Source: Aeoliella straminimaris (GTDB lineage: Bacteria > Planctomycetota > Planctomycetia > Pirellulales > Lacipirellulaceae). From it: a DNA stretch of 64,000 nucleotides. Both the position numbers and the translations under genes were made by a program. The notes below the pieces were generated by a model that was not told where the DNA came from, searched no databases, and worked only from the letters and a program-made list of their open reading frames with translations. The stretch spans positions 62,001 to 126,000 of the forward strand of contig NZ_JAMXLR010000073.1 in NCBI RefSeq assembly GCF_024054565.1. Reading direction: 5' to 3'. How positions within the stretch are numbered: the first letter of the stretch is position 1; every line of letters begins with the position of its first letter. Shown here one piece after another: positions 1-9,208 of the stretch.

Positions 1-1653
1 CTGAACTCGTTCCTGCTCAAGAAAACGGCCGCACCCGGGTTGTTACAGTTAGTGTACGAGCTGAACGGGCCAGTTCGGATGGACGACACCACCCGCGACA
101 AACTGCGTGGCGCGTGGGTGGAATGGAAGTCGGGGGTCGATGCCAACACGCTGGCCCTGCGCGAGCTGCACCAGCGTGGCTCGAAGCTCGAGATGTACCA
201 GGAAGAGTTCGACCGCAACATTCGCGACGCGACGGGCAATCCGACACTCGCCCTGGAGCTTCTGCGGCAACTGACTATTTGTTCGCGGGCTGCGCTGCGA
301 GAGAATCTGATCATCATCGTCGAAGCAGCCGACATGCTGCTGCCGGAGCAGGGCAACCTGGCGGCGCTCAACGATCGGCAGATGCATCGCATCAGCATCG
401 TGCACGACTGGTTTGGCGATCCCGAATTTGCCGAAGGGGCCGACTCGGTCTGCTTGCTCGCTGAGTCGCGGGCGCTAATCCACAACCGCGTGGCACGGAT
501 GCCGCAGGTGTTGAGCGTAGAAGTGCCCGCACCGTCCCTGGAGCACCGTGTTGCATTCATCGAAAACTACACGGAGCGGACCACCCCCAAGCCAAAACTG
601 TGGTCGACCCCGGAGGTGCTGGGCAAATGTACGGCCGGGCTGTCGCTGCAGGCACTGCGGCAGATGCTGGCCGGTGCGGCGTACACCGGCGAAGAGCTGA
701 CGGCCGATACGGTGTTTGAGAAGGTGGAGGAGTTTATCCGCACCCAGTTGGGTGACGACGTGGTTGACTTCAAGAAGCCCACACACGACCTGGACGACGT
801 GGTGGGCTTTACGCAGCTCAAGGAGTTCTTGAGTCGCGAGTTGATTCCCCGTTTCAAGGCCGAAGGACCCAAGGCTCTGCCCGGTGCCGCGGTGGCCGGG
901 GCGATTGGCAGTGGCAAGACGTTCATCTTCGAAGCCGTGGCCGCCGAGCTGGATCTGCCCGTGCTGGTGCTGAAGAATATTCGCAGCCAGTGGTTTGGAC
1001 AGACGGACGTGGTATTCGAACGCTTGCGCCGCGTGCTCGATGCGCTCGACAAGGTGGTGATCTTTGTCGACGAAGCCGACACCCAGTTCGGCCGCGTGGA
1101 CGCCAACGCACACGAAACTGAGCGCCGGCTTACCGGTAAGATCCAGGGCATGATGAGCGATCCGCAGCTTCGCGGCCATGTGCTGTGGCTGTTGATGACC
1201 GCTCGCATTCATCTGCTGTCGCCCGACATTCGGCGGCCTGGTCGCGTAGGCGACCTGATCATTCCGGTGCTCGATCCCGTGGGGGACGATCGCCTGGCGT
1301 TCATTCGCTGGCTGCTCGACTCGGTGAAATTTGCGGGCGATGCCGATTCGACCCAAGACGACTTGGTCCGGGAGCTCGACGAAGACTTGTTGCCCACCGA
1401 GTACTCTGCCGCGTCGTTTGCTTCGCTTCGCTCGCTGCTGTTGGCGCTGGAACCAGAAACGTGGGAAGACGTCCGCGCGGCGGTCCACGACCAGATCTCG
1501 CCCGACATCGGGGCCACGCGCGAGTACCAGACTCTGCAAGCACTGCTGAACTGTACGCGACGTTCGCTGCTGCCGAATCCTGACTTCACGGTCGAAGATC
1601 GCCAAAACTGGGAACGCCGCATCCGCGAACTAGAATTGGACGGCATTGGGTAG
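1..1653 (+). CDS. Tandem AAA+ ATPase, Cdc48/Vps4-like, 5' end outside window
   Basis: The frame is open to the left edge, so the N-terminus is missing. Numbering here counts from a TTG at 40. The C-terminal AAA module has Walker A GAIGSGKT (287-294), a pore-loop-like SQWFGQTD, Walker B VVIFVDEAD (339-347) and an RRPGRVG box (398-404) of the Cdc48/Vps4 kind. An upstream module looks degenerate: IIIVEAAD (91-98) stands where VDEAD would be expected. Such ATPases usually remodel or extract proteins; the substrate is unknown. It heads a run of same-strand genes for OmpA-fused solute-binding proteins, a VWA protein and PspA. The gap to the next gene is about 120 bases. AAA+ membership is secure; the link to the following genes is inferred from order and strand. 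Confidence 0.8.
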   Translation: MNSFLLKKTAAPGLLQLVYELNGPVRMDDTTRDKLRGAWVEWKSGVDANTLALRELHQRGSKLEMYQEEFDRNIRDATGNPTLALELLRQLTICSRAALRENLIIIVEAADMLLPEQGNLAALNDRQMHRISIVHDWFGDPEFAEGADSVCLLAESRALIHNRVARMPQVLSVEVPAPSLEHRVAFIENYTERTTPKPKLWSTPEVLGKCTAGLSLQALRQMLAGAAYTGEELTADTVFEKVEEFIRTQLGDDVVDFKKPTHDLDDVVGFTQLKEFLSRELIPRFKAEGPKALPGAAVAGAIGSGKTFIFEAVAAELDLPVLVLKNIRSQWFGQTDVVFERLRRVLDALDKVVIFVDEADTQFGRVDANAHETERRLTGKIQGMMSDPQLRGHVLWLLMTARIHLLSPDIRRPGRVGDLIIPVLDPVGDDRLAFIRWLLDSVKFAGDADSTQDDLVRELDEDLLPTEYSAASFASLRSLLLALEPETWEDVRAAVHDQISPDIGATREYQTLQALLNCTRRSLLPNPDFTVEDRQNWERRIRELELDGIG

Positions 1654-1770
1654 TTGGGGCTGTGGCCTGAGCGCGGTAAGTTGCACCTAGCAGCTTGATG
1701 GCAATTTCTGCACCAATATTGGGCGATTCTTTGCGAATACGCTTTCAAATCCACTCATGGGGAGGTTTTG

Positions 1771-3609
1771 ATGCACATTCAACGTCTATCTTACGTCATG
1801 GCCCTGTTGTTGCTGGTGGCAACGCCTGTTGGCGCCCAGCAGCTTTTTTCCAGTTTGACCGGCCCGCTTAGTGTCGAGCCGGTGGAAGACGGCGCCGTTA
1901 CCAACGTGCCCTACATCACCTGGGGCGGCGACGTGGCCACGTTCTTGGCCAACGGCGGGCTGGAGACCAAGCCCGATTCCATCTACGGCAAGAGCGGACT
2001 GAAGCTGAAGCTCACGCCGGGCGACGACTTCGTGCAGCAGGTGAAAGACTACATGGGCGGCAAATCGCCCTACCTGCGGGGCACCTTCCGCATGCTGGGG
2101 CAAGCCAGCGAAGTGATTGGCAGCGACCCCCGCACCAAGCCAGTGATTATCCTGCAGCTTTCGTGGAGCGGTGGCGACCACGTCGTGGCGCGTAAAGACT
2201 TGCGAACCCTGAACGACCTGAAACGCGATGGCAAGAAGGTCCGCATCGCTTGCCAGCAAGGCGGTCCGCATGTGGGTCTGCTGTTCGACGCCCTGGCGGC
2301 AGCCCAGTTGACCAACGAGGATGTCGAGATCGTGTTCGTCGACGACCTCACCGGTCCGAACGGCGCGGCGGAGAAGTTTCGCAACGACAAGACAATCGAC
2401 GCTTGCTGCGTGATCACTCCCGACATGATTGGTCTGACCGGTGGGCTCGACTCTACCGGCACCGGCGCCGAGGGCACCGTGGAAGGCGCGCACGTATTGG
2501 TCTCGACGCAGAACATGTCGCGTTCGATCGCCGACGTCTACGCCGTGCGGAGCGACTGGTATAAGACGCATCGTGAGGAAGTCGAGAAGTTCGTGGCCGG
2601 CTACCTGCAGGCGACGGGCGAGGTGACCAAGATGCGCGACGACTTCGAAAAGACACAGCGGATGTCCAACGACTACCGCCAGTTGCTGACCATGAGCCAG
2701 CAGATCTTCGGCGAGGACGTGTTGCCCACCCTGGAAGTGGACGCCCATGGATTGCTGCTCGATTGCCGGTTTGTGGGCCTGCCCGGTCAGATTGCCTTCT
2801 TCCAGCAGTCGGGTAACCTGAGCGGATTCGAGCCCAAGTTGACGGCCGCTCTGGACCTGGCCACCACCTGGGGGTACGCCAAGAGTCGCAAGGGTTTCGA
2901 ACCCGCCAACTTCGACTACCGGCAGCTTGCCAACATGGCGGGCGTGAAGTACAGCGAGCCCAAGCGCGTGGTGAAGGCGGAAGGTCTGACCGAGTTCCCC
3001 GACGACGATCTCGACGCCGGCACCATCGTTAGCTTCACCATTTCGTTTGAACCGAACCAGACCGACTTCTCGGTCGATCGCTACGGAGCTGAGTTCGACC
3101 GTGCCCTGCAGTCGGCCAGCACGTTTGGTGGGGCAGCGGTGGTGATTCGCGGTCACTCCGACCCAACTAAGACCCTGGTGCAGCTCATCAAGAGCGGCAT
3201 GCAGAAGGGACTCATCCGCCGCTCGGGTCAGAAGGGCAACTACCGCTATTTCCTCAACGCTCAGGGCGGCAATAAGGAACTCGACCTCAGCCAGACCGAA
3301 ACGATCGTCCAACTGATCGAGTCGGGTGCGTTCGAAGGCGCTGCCGACAGCCCCCTGCAAACCATGCAAGCCGCACTGAACCTGTCGCAGGCTCGCGCCG
3401 AGCAGGTGAAGCAGGCCATTATCGATTACGCCGAACAGCGTGGGGTGAACGTGAACCTCTCGCAACTTCAGCCGCTGGGGGCCGGTATCTCCGATCCGAT
3501 GATCTCGAAGCCCTCCAACATGGCTGAAGCGAAGCAAAACATGCGAGTGGAGTTCCGCATCGTGAAAGTGAACCCTGAAGACCTGTCCGAAGAGGACTTC
3601 GACTTCTAG
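1771..3609 (+). CDS. Solute-binding protein / OmpA-like fusion
   Basis: Exported protein of 612 residues. ATG 1771 follows GGGAGG at 1759-1765 and opens with a signal peptide ending near VGAQQ. Residues about 40-400 resemble a type-2 periplasmic binding protein of the NitT/TauT (NMT1/SsuA) kind. From about 415 an OmpA-like domain follows. The peptidoglycan-contact Asp appears as GHSD (D464) and the partner Arg as LSQARA (R542). About 77 residues separate them instead of the usual 15, so roughly 60 residues are inserted inside the OmpA fold. The domain closes with NMRVEFRI. A binding protein tethered to cell wall is the simplest reading; ligand unknown. It is paralogous in architecture to the gene at 4723-6270. 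Confidence 0.75.
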   Translation: MHIQRLSYVMALLLLVATPVGAQQLFSSLTGPLSVEPVEDGAVTNVPYITWGGDVATFLANGGLETKPDSIYGKSGLKLKLTPGDDFVQQVKDYMGGKSPYLRGTFRMLGQASEVIGSDPRTKPVIILQLSWSGGDHVVARKDLRTLNDLKRDGKKVRIACQQGGPHVGLLFDALAAAQLTNEDVEIVFVDDLTGPNGAAEKFRNDKTIDACCVITPDMIGLTGGLDSTGTGAEGTVEGAHVLVSTQNMSRSIADVYAVRSDWYKTHREEVEKFVAGYLQATGEVTKMRDDFEKTQRMSNDYRQLLTMSQQIFGEDVLPTLEVDAHGLLLDCRFVGLPGQIAFFQQSGNLSGFEPKLTAALDLATTWGYAKSRKGFEPANFDYRQLANMAGVKYSEPKRVVKAEGLTEFPDDDLDAGTIVSFTISFEPNQTDFSVDRYGAEFDRALQSASTFGGAAVVIRGHSDPTKTLVQLIKSGMQKGLIRRSGQKGNYRYFLNAQGGNKELDLSQTETIVQLIESGAFEGAADSPLQTMQAALNLSQARAEQVKQAIIDYAEQRGVNVNLSQLQPLGAGISDPMISKPSNMAEAKQNMRVEFRIVKVNPEDLSEEDFDF

Positions 3610-3695
3610 CGTGACCTGGCGTTTGTCTCGGTAATATGATTCGCTGGCGGGTCACGACCCGTCGGAAAGACGCTCCCACAGGAAGGACGAAACCG

Positions 3696-4622
3696 ATGTT
3701 GCGAAGCCTGATGATACTTTGTGTCATGGTCGCAGCGATTCTGATCGCCACGCCGGTACGAGCGGCGAGCGATTTGAATCTGGTCGTGATCCTGGACAAC
3801 TCGGGATCGATGGATCAACGCATGCCCGGTGGCGGCACACGCATCGCCGCGGCCAAGCAGGCGCTGCTGAAGGTGCTGGACCAAACGCCGCCGGACGCCG
3901 AGGTAGGTGTGCTGCTGCTTAACGCTGGTCGCAACGGTCGGTGGCTCATCCCACTGGGGCCGCTCGACAAAAAAGCGATGGCTCAGTCGGTCAGAGGTCT
4001 GTCGGCCGAAGGGGGCACGCCTTTGGGCGAGACCATGAAGATGGCCGCCGATGCGTTGCTGGAGCTGCGTGAGAAGCAGTGCTATGGAACCTATAAGATG
4101 CTGATCGTCTCCGATGGCGAGGCCACCTATCCCAGGGTCGTTGAAAAGTACCTTCCCGAGATACAAGCTCGCGGTATTTTGATCGACGTGATCGGCGTCT
4201 CGATGGCCCAACAGCATAGCCTGGCAACGCGAGTGGCTACGTACCGCCGCGCGGACGACCCCGCTTCGCTGGAGCAGGCCATCTCCGAGGTGGTGCTGGG
4301 GGAGAGTACCAGCGACGCTGCGGGCGATGCCGGCGAGAGCGACTTCGAAGTAATCGCGCCTATCCCTAACGAGATGGCCGCCGCATCGCTTGCCGCACTT
4401 ACTCGGCCGCAGAACGTGGCCGTGGGCGAAGGCGATTTCACTCCACCGTCGGCGGTAGCCTCGCCGGCAACCGGCCAAGCGATGCCCGCTCAGCAAGTGC
4501 AGCAGCCTCAGCCGCCCAACGATCGTCGTGGGCGTGGCGGACTGTCCTTCACGACTATCATTATCGCTGGAATCGTCCTGATATTCTTCCTGCGTATTTT
4601 CGCCTCGATTGGCAATCGCTAG
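3696..4622 (+). CDS. Secreted or membrane-anchored VWA-domain protein
   Basis: The start ATG 3696 is chosen because AGGAAGGA lies just upstream and a signal peptide begins there (ends near VRAAS); an upstream in-frame ATG at 3636 would bury it. The von Willebrand A domain has a complete MIDAS: D34-N-S36-G-S38, T108 in GGTPLGE and D140 in SDGE. A Pro/Gln-rich linker leads to one C-terminal membrane helix (about 285-305), so the VWA domain should face the periplasm. VWA domains commonly form metal-dependent protein contacts and often partner AAA+ ATPases, one of which sits upstream in this run. The specific role is unknown. Confidence 0.8.
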   Translation: MLRSLMILCVMVAAILIATPVRAASDLNLVVILDNSGSMDQRMPGGGTRIAAAKQALLKVLDQTPPDAEVGVLLLNAGRNGRWLIPLGPLDKKAMAQSVRGLSAEGGTPLGETMKMAADALLELREKQCYGTYKMLIVSDGEATYPRVVEKYLPEIQARGILIDVIGVSMAQQHSLATRVATYRRADDPASLEQAISEVVLGESTSDAAGDAGESDFEVIAPIPNEMAAASLAALTRPQNVAVGEGDFTPPSAVASPATGQAMPAQQVQQPQPPNDRRGRGGLSFTTIIIAGIVLIFFLRIFASIGNR

Positions 4623-4722
4623 CCACCAAGGCACAATAGTGGCATGAAGCCATTGATGGTCTGTTTTTCGAGCCTGGCCGCCCTGCGTGCGGCAGTCGCC
4701 CGGTGTATCGGAGGAGCTTGAA

Positions 4723-6270
4723 GTGTCCAAGGGCAAGTTACTTGCCGTGAGTATCGTGTGGCTGCTGATTCTTGCAGTTGGCGTCGGTGTATGGAAGATC
4801 GTCTTCGCTCCGGCCGTGGAACTGTCGAAAGAAGAACAACAGCGCCGGGCCGCTGAACAAGCGCAGCAAGAGCGTGATGCGGCCCTGCGTAAAGGTGGCT
4901 CCGACAGTCGCTACCGCACGCAGGTGAACATTGCCCTGGATGGATTCAGCGGCTACGCCGTACTCCGTTCGCCCGAATTTGCCGAAGAGCTGCGCAGTCA
5001 AGGTATCAAGCTCGAGCTGATTGACGACGGTGCCGACTATGAGGAGCGGCTCAACTCGCTCAAACAGGGCGATACCGACATGGCGGTGTTCACCGTGGAT
5101 GCATTGGTGAAGACTTCCGCCAAGCTGAATGCACTTCCGGCCACGATTGTGGCCCTGGTAGACGAGACGGTGGGCGCCGATGCCATCGTGGCCTACAAGG
5201 AGACGTTTCCCAACGTCGCCGCGCTGAACGACCCCGACACAAAATTTATCCTGACGCCCGACTCGCCCAGCGAGACGTTGGCCCGGGTGGTGATGTCGCG
5301 ATTCGACCTGGATCGGCTCGGTAGTGAGCCGTTTATCAAAGTGAACGATGCCGCGCAGGTTTTGGAGCGATACAAAGCGGCCCGTCCTGGCGATAAGTTC
5401 GCTTACGTGTTGTGGGAACCGTACGTTACGCAGATGCTGCAGAACGACCGCGTGCACGTGGTGGTCGATAGCTCGCGGTTTCCGTCGGCCATCGTCGACG
5501 TACTGGTTGCCAGCGACGACTACATCGCCAAGAACCGCGAGACGGTGGTCGCGGTGGTAAAGGCCTACCTCAAGGTCAACTACCAATACCGCAGCGATGC
5601 TGCCCGCACCAAGCTGGTGATCGCCGATGCCAAGGCCAGTGGCACCGCGCTCAGCGAGGCCGAAGCCAAGAGGTTGGTCGAGGGAGTGTGGTGGAAGAAT
5701 ACGCAGGAAAACCTCGCCCACATGGGGGTCCGCACCGGCACTCGGCTGCCCCATCTGGAGGACATGATTGCCGGCGTGGTGGCGGTGCTGCTGGAGTCGG
5801 ATTCCATCGCCAGCGATCCCACCGATGGCCACCCCAACTACTTGTATAACGACTCGGTCATGAACGACCTGGCGGCATTTCATCCAGGCGTGGACTCAGA
5901 GCAAATTCGCGGCACCGAGATGCCCAAACTCAGCGACAGCCAGTGGAACTCGCTGGTCGAGGTGGGCACCGCACGGGCGCCTACGCTGGTATTTGCCCGC
6001 GGCACGGCCCGCCTGACTGAGCGAAGTCGCTCGCTGCTCGACGAACTGGCTGGCACACTGCAGTCAACACGTTACTATGTAATTGTCCGCGGCAACGCAT
6101 CGCGGCGGGGTAACCTGGAGGCAAACAAGAAGCTTGCCGAGCAACGGGCACATGAAGTAGAGCAGTATTTGACCAGCCAGGGGGTCGACGCCGATCGAAT
6201 TCGTGCGATTGGAGTCGAGCCGAGCGGCAGTACCTCCGTGACGTTCCTGCTGGGCGAACTGCCGTACTGA
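4723..6270 (+). CDS. Membrane-anchored solute-binding / OmpA-like fusion
   Basis: GTG 4723 has GGAGG eight bases upstream and gives a 515-residue protein. An N-terminal membrane helix (about 6-25) is followed by a charged coiled coil (about 32-58), a NitT/TauT-type binding-protein domain (about 62-400) and a C-terminal OmpA-like domain (about 420-515). In the OmpA domain the Arg is kept (LAEQRA, R475), but the expected GHTD is GNAS (457-460). The normal 15-residue spacing is kept, so the peptidoglycan-contact Asp is replaced by Ser. That predicts weak or altered cell-wall binding. It has the same architecture as the protein at 1771-3609 but a non-cleaved anchor. Ligand unknown. Confidence 0.75.
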   Translation: MSKGKLLAVSIVWLLILAVGVGVWKIVFAPAVELSKEEQQRRAAEQAQQERDAALRKGGSDSRYRTQVNIALDGFSGYAVLRSPEFAEELRSQGIKLELIDDGADYEERLNSLKQGDTDMAVFTVDALVKTSAKLNALPATIVALVDETVGADAIVAYKETFPNVAALNDPDTKFILTPDSPSETLARVVMSRFDLDRLGSEPFIKVNDAAQVLERYKAARPGDKFAYVLWEPYVTQMLQNDRVHVVVDSSRFPSAIVDVLVASDDYIAKNRETVVAVVKAYLKVNYQYRSDAARTKLVIADAKASGTALSEAEAKRLVEGVWWKNTQENLAHMGVRTGTRLPHLEDMIAGVVAVLLESDSIASDPTDGHPNYLYNDSVMNDLAAFHPGVDSEQIRGTEMPKLSDSQWNSLVEVGTARAPTLVFARGTARLTERSRSLLDELAGTLQSTRYYVIVRGNASRRGNLEANKKLAEQRAHEVEQYLTSQGVDADRIRAIGVEPSGSTSVTFLLGELPY

Positions 6271-6343
6271 CACTTGGTCAAGCCGAAGAGATTCGTTTGA
6301 CGAATTGTGAACACCCAGCCCGGCAAAATGCACATCACGGTTT

Positions 6344-7069
6344 ATGGACGACGTCAAAAAGAAGGTCTTGCTCGATCTGTTCGTCTCGCCGTGGACGGTG
6401 GTGCCGATCGTGGGGGGACTTAGCGCCTTTTTGCTGTCTTGGGGAATGGATGGGAGCACCGCGCTGAACCTCGTCGGACTGGCGGGAGTGCTGGCGGGTT
6501 TAGGCATCCAGGCCTCGCGGTTGATCTTCGGCATCGAGGAGCTAACTGAGAAGGCGCACGGGTACCTGACCGAACAGGAGCGGCGCGAACAAGAACTACG
6601 GCTGGATGCGCTGGCCGAGCGATTGGGCCAAGATGACGACCCGCGGAGCGAAGAGTGTTTGAGGCGTTTGCGAAAACTGTACGCCTCGCTGGAGACGTTG
6701 CCGCCCACGGGTTCGACGGCCACGTTGTTCCGCGAAAAAGTCGACAAGTTATTCCGTGCCGCGGTTCGGCAACTGGAAAAATCGCTCGAGCTATGGGAAA
6801 AAGCAAATAGACTGCCCGGCCAGACGGGGCGGCCCCTGTTGGCCGAGCGGAAGAATGCCATCGACGAGGTAGTACTCACCGTGAATCACCTGGCCCGCAC
6901 CGTCGAGCAATTCCATGCCTTTCAACTGCAAGATAGCGACGACGAACTGGCAAAACTTCGCGAGGAACTCGATCGAACCATCGAAGTGGCTCGCAAGGCC
7001 GACGAATACATCGACGCCATCGACACCCCCAGCATGTATGACGAGTCGGAATACGAGAACCTGAACTGA
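6344..7069 (+). CDS. Small membrane protein with cytoplasmic coiled coil
   Basis: Protein of 241 residues that I do not recognise as a named family. Two hydrophobic segments (about 12-33 and 40-62) form a hairpin, followed by about 170 mostly helical, highly charged residues with long Glu/Arg/Leu stretches. There is no clear Shine-Dalgarno before ATG 6344. It lies between the anchored solute-binding/OmpA protein and PspA, about 70 bases from each. By position it could be the membrane partner that recruits PspA, as PspB/C do in proteobacteria, but no sequence similarity to PspB or PspC is visible. That role is inference only. Confidence 0.6.
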   Translation: MDDVKKKVLLDLFVSPWTVVPIVGGLSAFLLSWGMDGSTALNLVGLAGVLAGLGIQASRLIFGIEELTEKAHGYLTEQERREQELRLDALAERLGQDDDPRSEECLRRLRKLYASLETLPPTGSTATLFREKVDKLFRAAVRQLEKSLELWEKANRLPGQTGRPLLAERKNAIDEVVLTVNHLARTVEQFHAFQLQDSDDELAKLREELDRTIEVARKADEYIDAIDTPSMYDESEYENLN

Positions 7070-7140
7070 CATCATTCTCAGCCGGCGCGTGCGCCGCATC
7101 GATAATAACGGAATCAACTGTATCAATCACGAGGGTCTAG

Positions 7141-7950
7141 ATGTTCAAAGCACTGGGTAAATACGTTCGAGCCGTGTGGTATCTGGTCACATTTCGCATC
7201 GACAAGGCGAGCGAAACGCTCCGCATGAATCCCGGCGTGGTGTCCGCCAATTACGACCGCATCATCGACGAGAAGCGAAGCCGCATCAATCAATACAAGG
7301 ATGCGATCAGCGCGATGATCGCGCAGGAAGAGACCAAGAAGAGCAAGATCAAGGGGCTGAGCGACGAGATCGAGAAGCTCGAGAAGCTCAAGGCCGGCGC
7401 GGCTGCCAAGGCCCGGCAGGTGGCCGAGAAGTTTGGCGGCGATGCCGAAGCGACCCGCAATGATCCGGAGTACCTGAAGTGTCAAACCGCTTTTAAAGAT
7501 TTCAGCAACACCCTGAGCGAGAAGCAGGCTCGCGTGGCGGAACTCGAAGGCGATGTCGAGCAGTTGATGGAGAACATCAACCGCCACAAGCTGCAGATCC
7601 AAACGCAGATGCGCGAGCTCGAGAAGCTGGGCGAGGAGAAGCACGACGCCGTGGCCAGCATCCTGTCGGCCAAGGAAGAACAGCAAATCGCCGACCTGAT
7701 GACCGGACTGTCCGAGGATCGCACCAGCGAGGAACTGCGAGAGCTTCGCGAACTGCGCCAGAAGGCGTCGGCCAACGCACGCGTCAGCCGCGAACTGGCC
7801 GGGCTCGATACCAAGCAGGCCGAAGCGGAGTTCATGGACTACGCTTCGGCGAGTCAGGCGAACGACGAGTTCGATGCGCTGATTGGTCTGACAAACAAGT
7901 CGCCGGAAGCGGAATCCGGTCCCGATGCGGCAAGAATTCCCGAATCATGA
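7141..7950 (+). CDS. PspA/IM30-family membrane-remodelling protein
   Basis: Protein of 269 residues starting at ATG 7141 after GAGGG. It begins with a short amphipathic stretch (MFKALGKYVRAVWYLVTFRI) and then is almost wholly charged coiled coil to about residue 230, as in PspA, Vipp1 and other ESCRT-III relatives. The family binds stressed inner membrane and forms helical scaffolds or rings. The C-terminal 40 residues (ending SPEAESGPDAARIPES) look disordered. In this run it occurs with a Vps4/Cdc48-like AAA+ ATPase, which recalls the ESCRT-III/Vps4 pairing. Family call is from overall pattern, not a single motif. Confidence 0.8.
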   Translation: MFKALGKYVRAVWYLVTFRIDKASETLRMNPGVVSANYDRIIDEKRSRINQYKDAISAMIAQEETKKSKIKGLSDEIEKLEKLKAGAAAKARQVAEKFGGDAEATRNDPEYLKCQTAFKDFSNTLSEKQARVAELEGDVEQLMENINRHKLQIQTQMRELEKLGEEKHDAVASILSAKEEQQIADLMTGLSEDRTSEELRELRELRQKASANARVSRELAGLDTKQAEAEFMDYASASQANDEFDALIGLTNKSPEAESGPDAARIPES

Positions 7951-8019
7951 CGAATGAGTGGCAGGCCATGACTTCCAAAACCAATGGCACAACACTCCAA
8001 CCCAATGGAAGGAACACTG

Positions 8020-9102
8020 ATGACACGATTACAGCTTGCGACTTGTACCCTGCTAGTGGCCGCCTGCATGGTGGGCTGCAACAACAAGAGATCAACAACC
8101 ACAGGCGGCGGCGGCCCAGGCGGCGAAACCCCTGTGATGAGTCTCGCCTGGAGCGAGTACCCCAGTTGGTCGGTGTTTGGCGTGGCTCACGAGAAGGGCC
8201 TGTTGAACAAGGACGAAGGCGCCCAGGGCGAACTTGAGAAGAAGTGGGGTGTCGACATCGTGCTGGTACAGGCCGACTACGATACCTGCCTGAGCGAATA
8301 CGGTAACTCGACGGTCGATGCGGTTTGCATGACCAATATGGATAGCCTTGCACCTTCACTTGGCCGCGATTCGGTCGCGATCATCCCCACCTCCACCAGC
8401 GTTGGCGCCGATGCCTGCATCACAGTGGGGGTCGACTCGCTCGAAGCCCTGAAGGACGTGCCCACGTACGGCCTGGAGAAGTCGGTATCGCAATATGCCT
8501 TTGAGCGTTGCCTGGAAATTGAAGGGGCGAACCCCGATGACTACGAATTCAAGAACATGGATCCCGCTGTCGCCGCGCAGGGCATGCAAACCGGGGATGC
8601 CAACGTCAAGTCGATCATGGTCTGGAATCCGTTTGTGATGCAAACCTTGCGGGACCGGGAGGGAGCCAAGCGGATGTTCGACTCCAGCAAGATCCCCGAA
8701 GAGATCATCGACATGGTGGTCGTCAGCAAGTCGAAGCTGGCCGAACCGGGTGGCGAAAAGTGTGCCTGCGCCATCCTCGATGCCTTCTACCAGGTGAACG
8801 CCATGCTGGCCGACGACGCCGAGCGTGACGATACCCTCAAAGCTTTGGGCGAGAAGTTTTCGAGCCTGGGTGTCGAAGATATGGAGGTTGTGGTGAAGGA
8901 GACGCAGATGTACGCCACGCCTAAGGATGGAATTGAGCTGTTCGAGAAAACTGAGTTCAAGGACAAGACCATGCCGATGGTGGTCGACTTCTGTTCCGCT
9001 CACGACATGCTGGACGAGAAACCGTCGGTGGGCTTTGGTGATGCCGACGCCCAGTTGAACTTCGACGCCTCGTACATGCAGAAGGTGCAGGAAGGGGAGT
9101 AG
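8020..9102 (+). CDS. NitT/TauT-type solute-binding lipoprotein
   Basis: ATG 8020 follows GGAAGGA and begins a lipoprotein signal: hydrophobic stretch, then MVGC with C20 as the probable lipidated Cys, then a Thr/Gly-rich linker. The remaining 360-residue protein reads as an NMT1/SsuA-like binding protein (for example MSLAWSEYPSWSVFGVAHEKG and the central MVWNPFVMQTL). It is the third solute-binding-like protein of this run and the closest to the permease at 9209. A strong intrinsic terminator follows at 9135-9177, so it may end the main transcript. Ligand unknown. Confidence 0.75.
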   Translation: MTRLQLATCTLLVAACMVGCNNKRSTTTGGGGPGGETPVMSLAWSEYPSWSVFGVAHEKGLLNKDEGAQGELEKKWGVDIVLVQADYDTCLSEYGNSTVDAVCMTNMDSLAPSLGRDSVAIIPTSTSVGADACITVGVDSLEALKDVPTYGLEKSVSQYAFERCLEIEGANPDDYEFKNMDPAVAAQGMQTGDANVKSIMVWNPFVMQTLRDREGAKRMFDSSKIPEEIIDMVVVSKSKLAEPGGEKCACAILDAFYQVNAMLADDAERDDTLKALGEKFSSLGVEDMEVVVKETQMYATPKDGIELFEKTEFKDKTMPMVVDFCSAHDMLDEKPSVGFGDADAQLNFDASYMQKVQEGE

Positions 9103-9134
9103 CCGTTTTCTCCCCACAGATTTGATACTACGAT

Positions 9135-9177
9135 GACGAGGGTACAGAGCGGAGGCTTTGTGCCCTCGTCGTTTTTG
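9135..9177 (+). terminator. Intrinsic terminator after the solute-binding lipoprotein gene
   Basis: GACGAGGG (9135-9142) pairs with CCCTCGTC (9163-9170), with further TACA/TGTG pairing inside, and a GTTTTTG tract follows directly. It lies between the lipoprotein gene and the permease gene, so it should end or attenuate the upstream transcript. Confidence 0.85.
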
Positions 9178-9208
9178 TTAGTGCTCCCCCTGTTCATAGG
9201 ATGCCCCG

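Noticed and set aside
1786-3537. Minus-strand open frame of 583 codons
   Set aside because: Antisense shadow of the solute-binding/OmpA gene, with no motif, no ribosome-binding site and biased composition.
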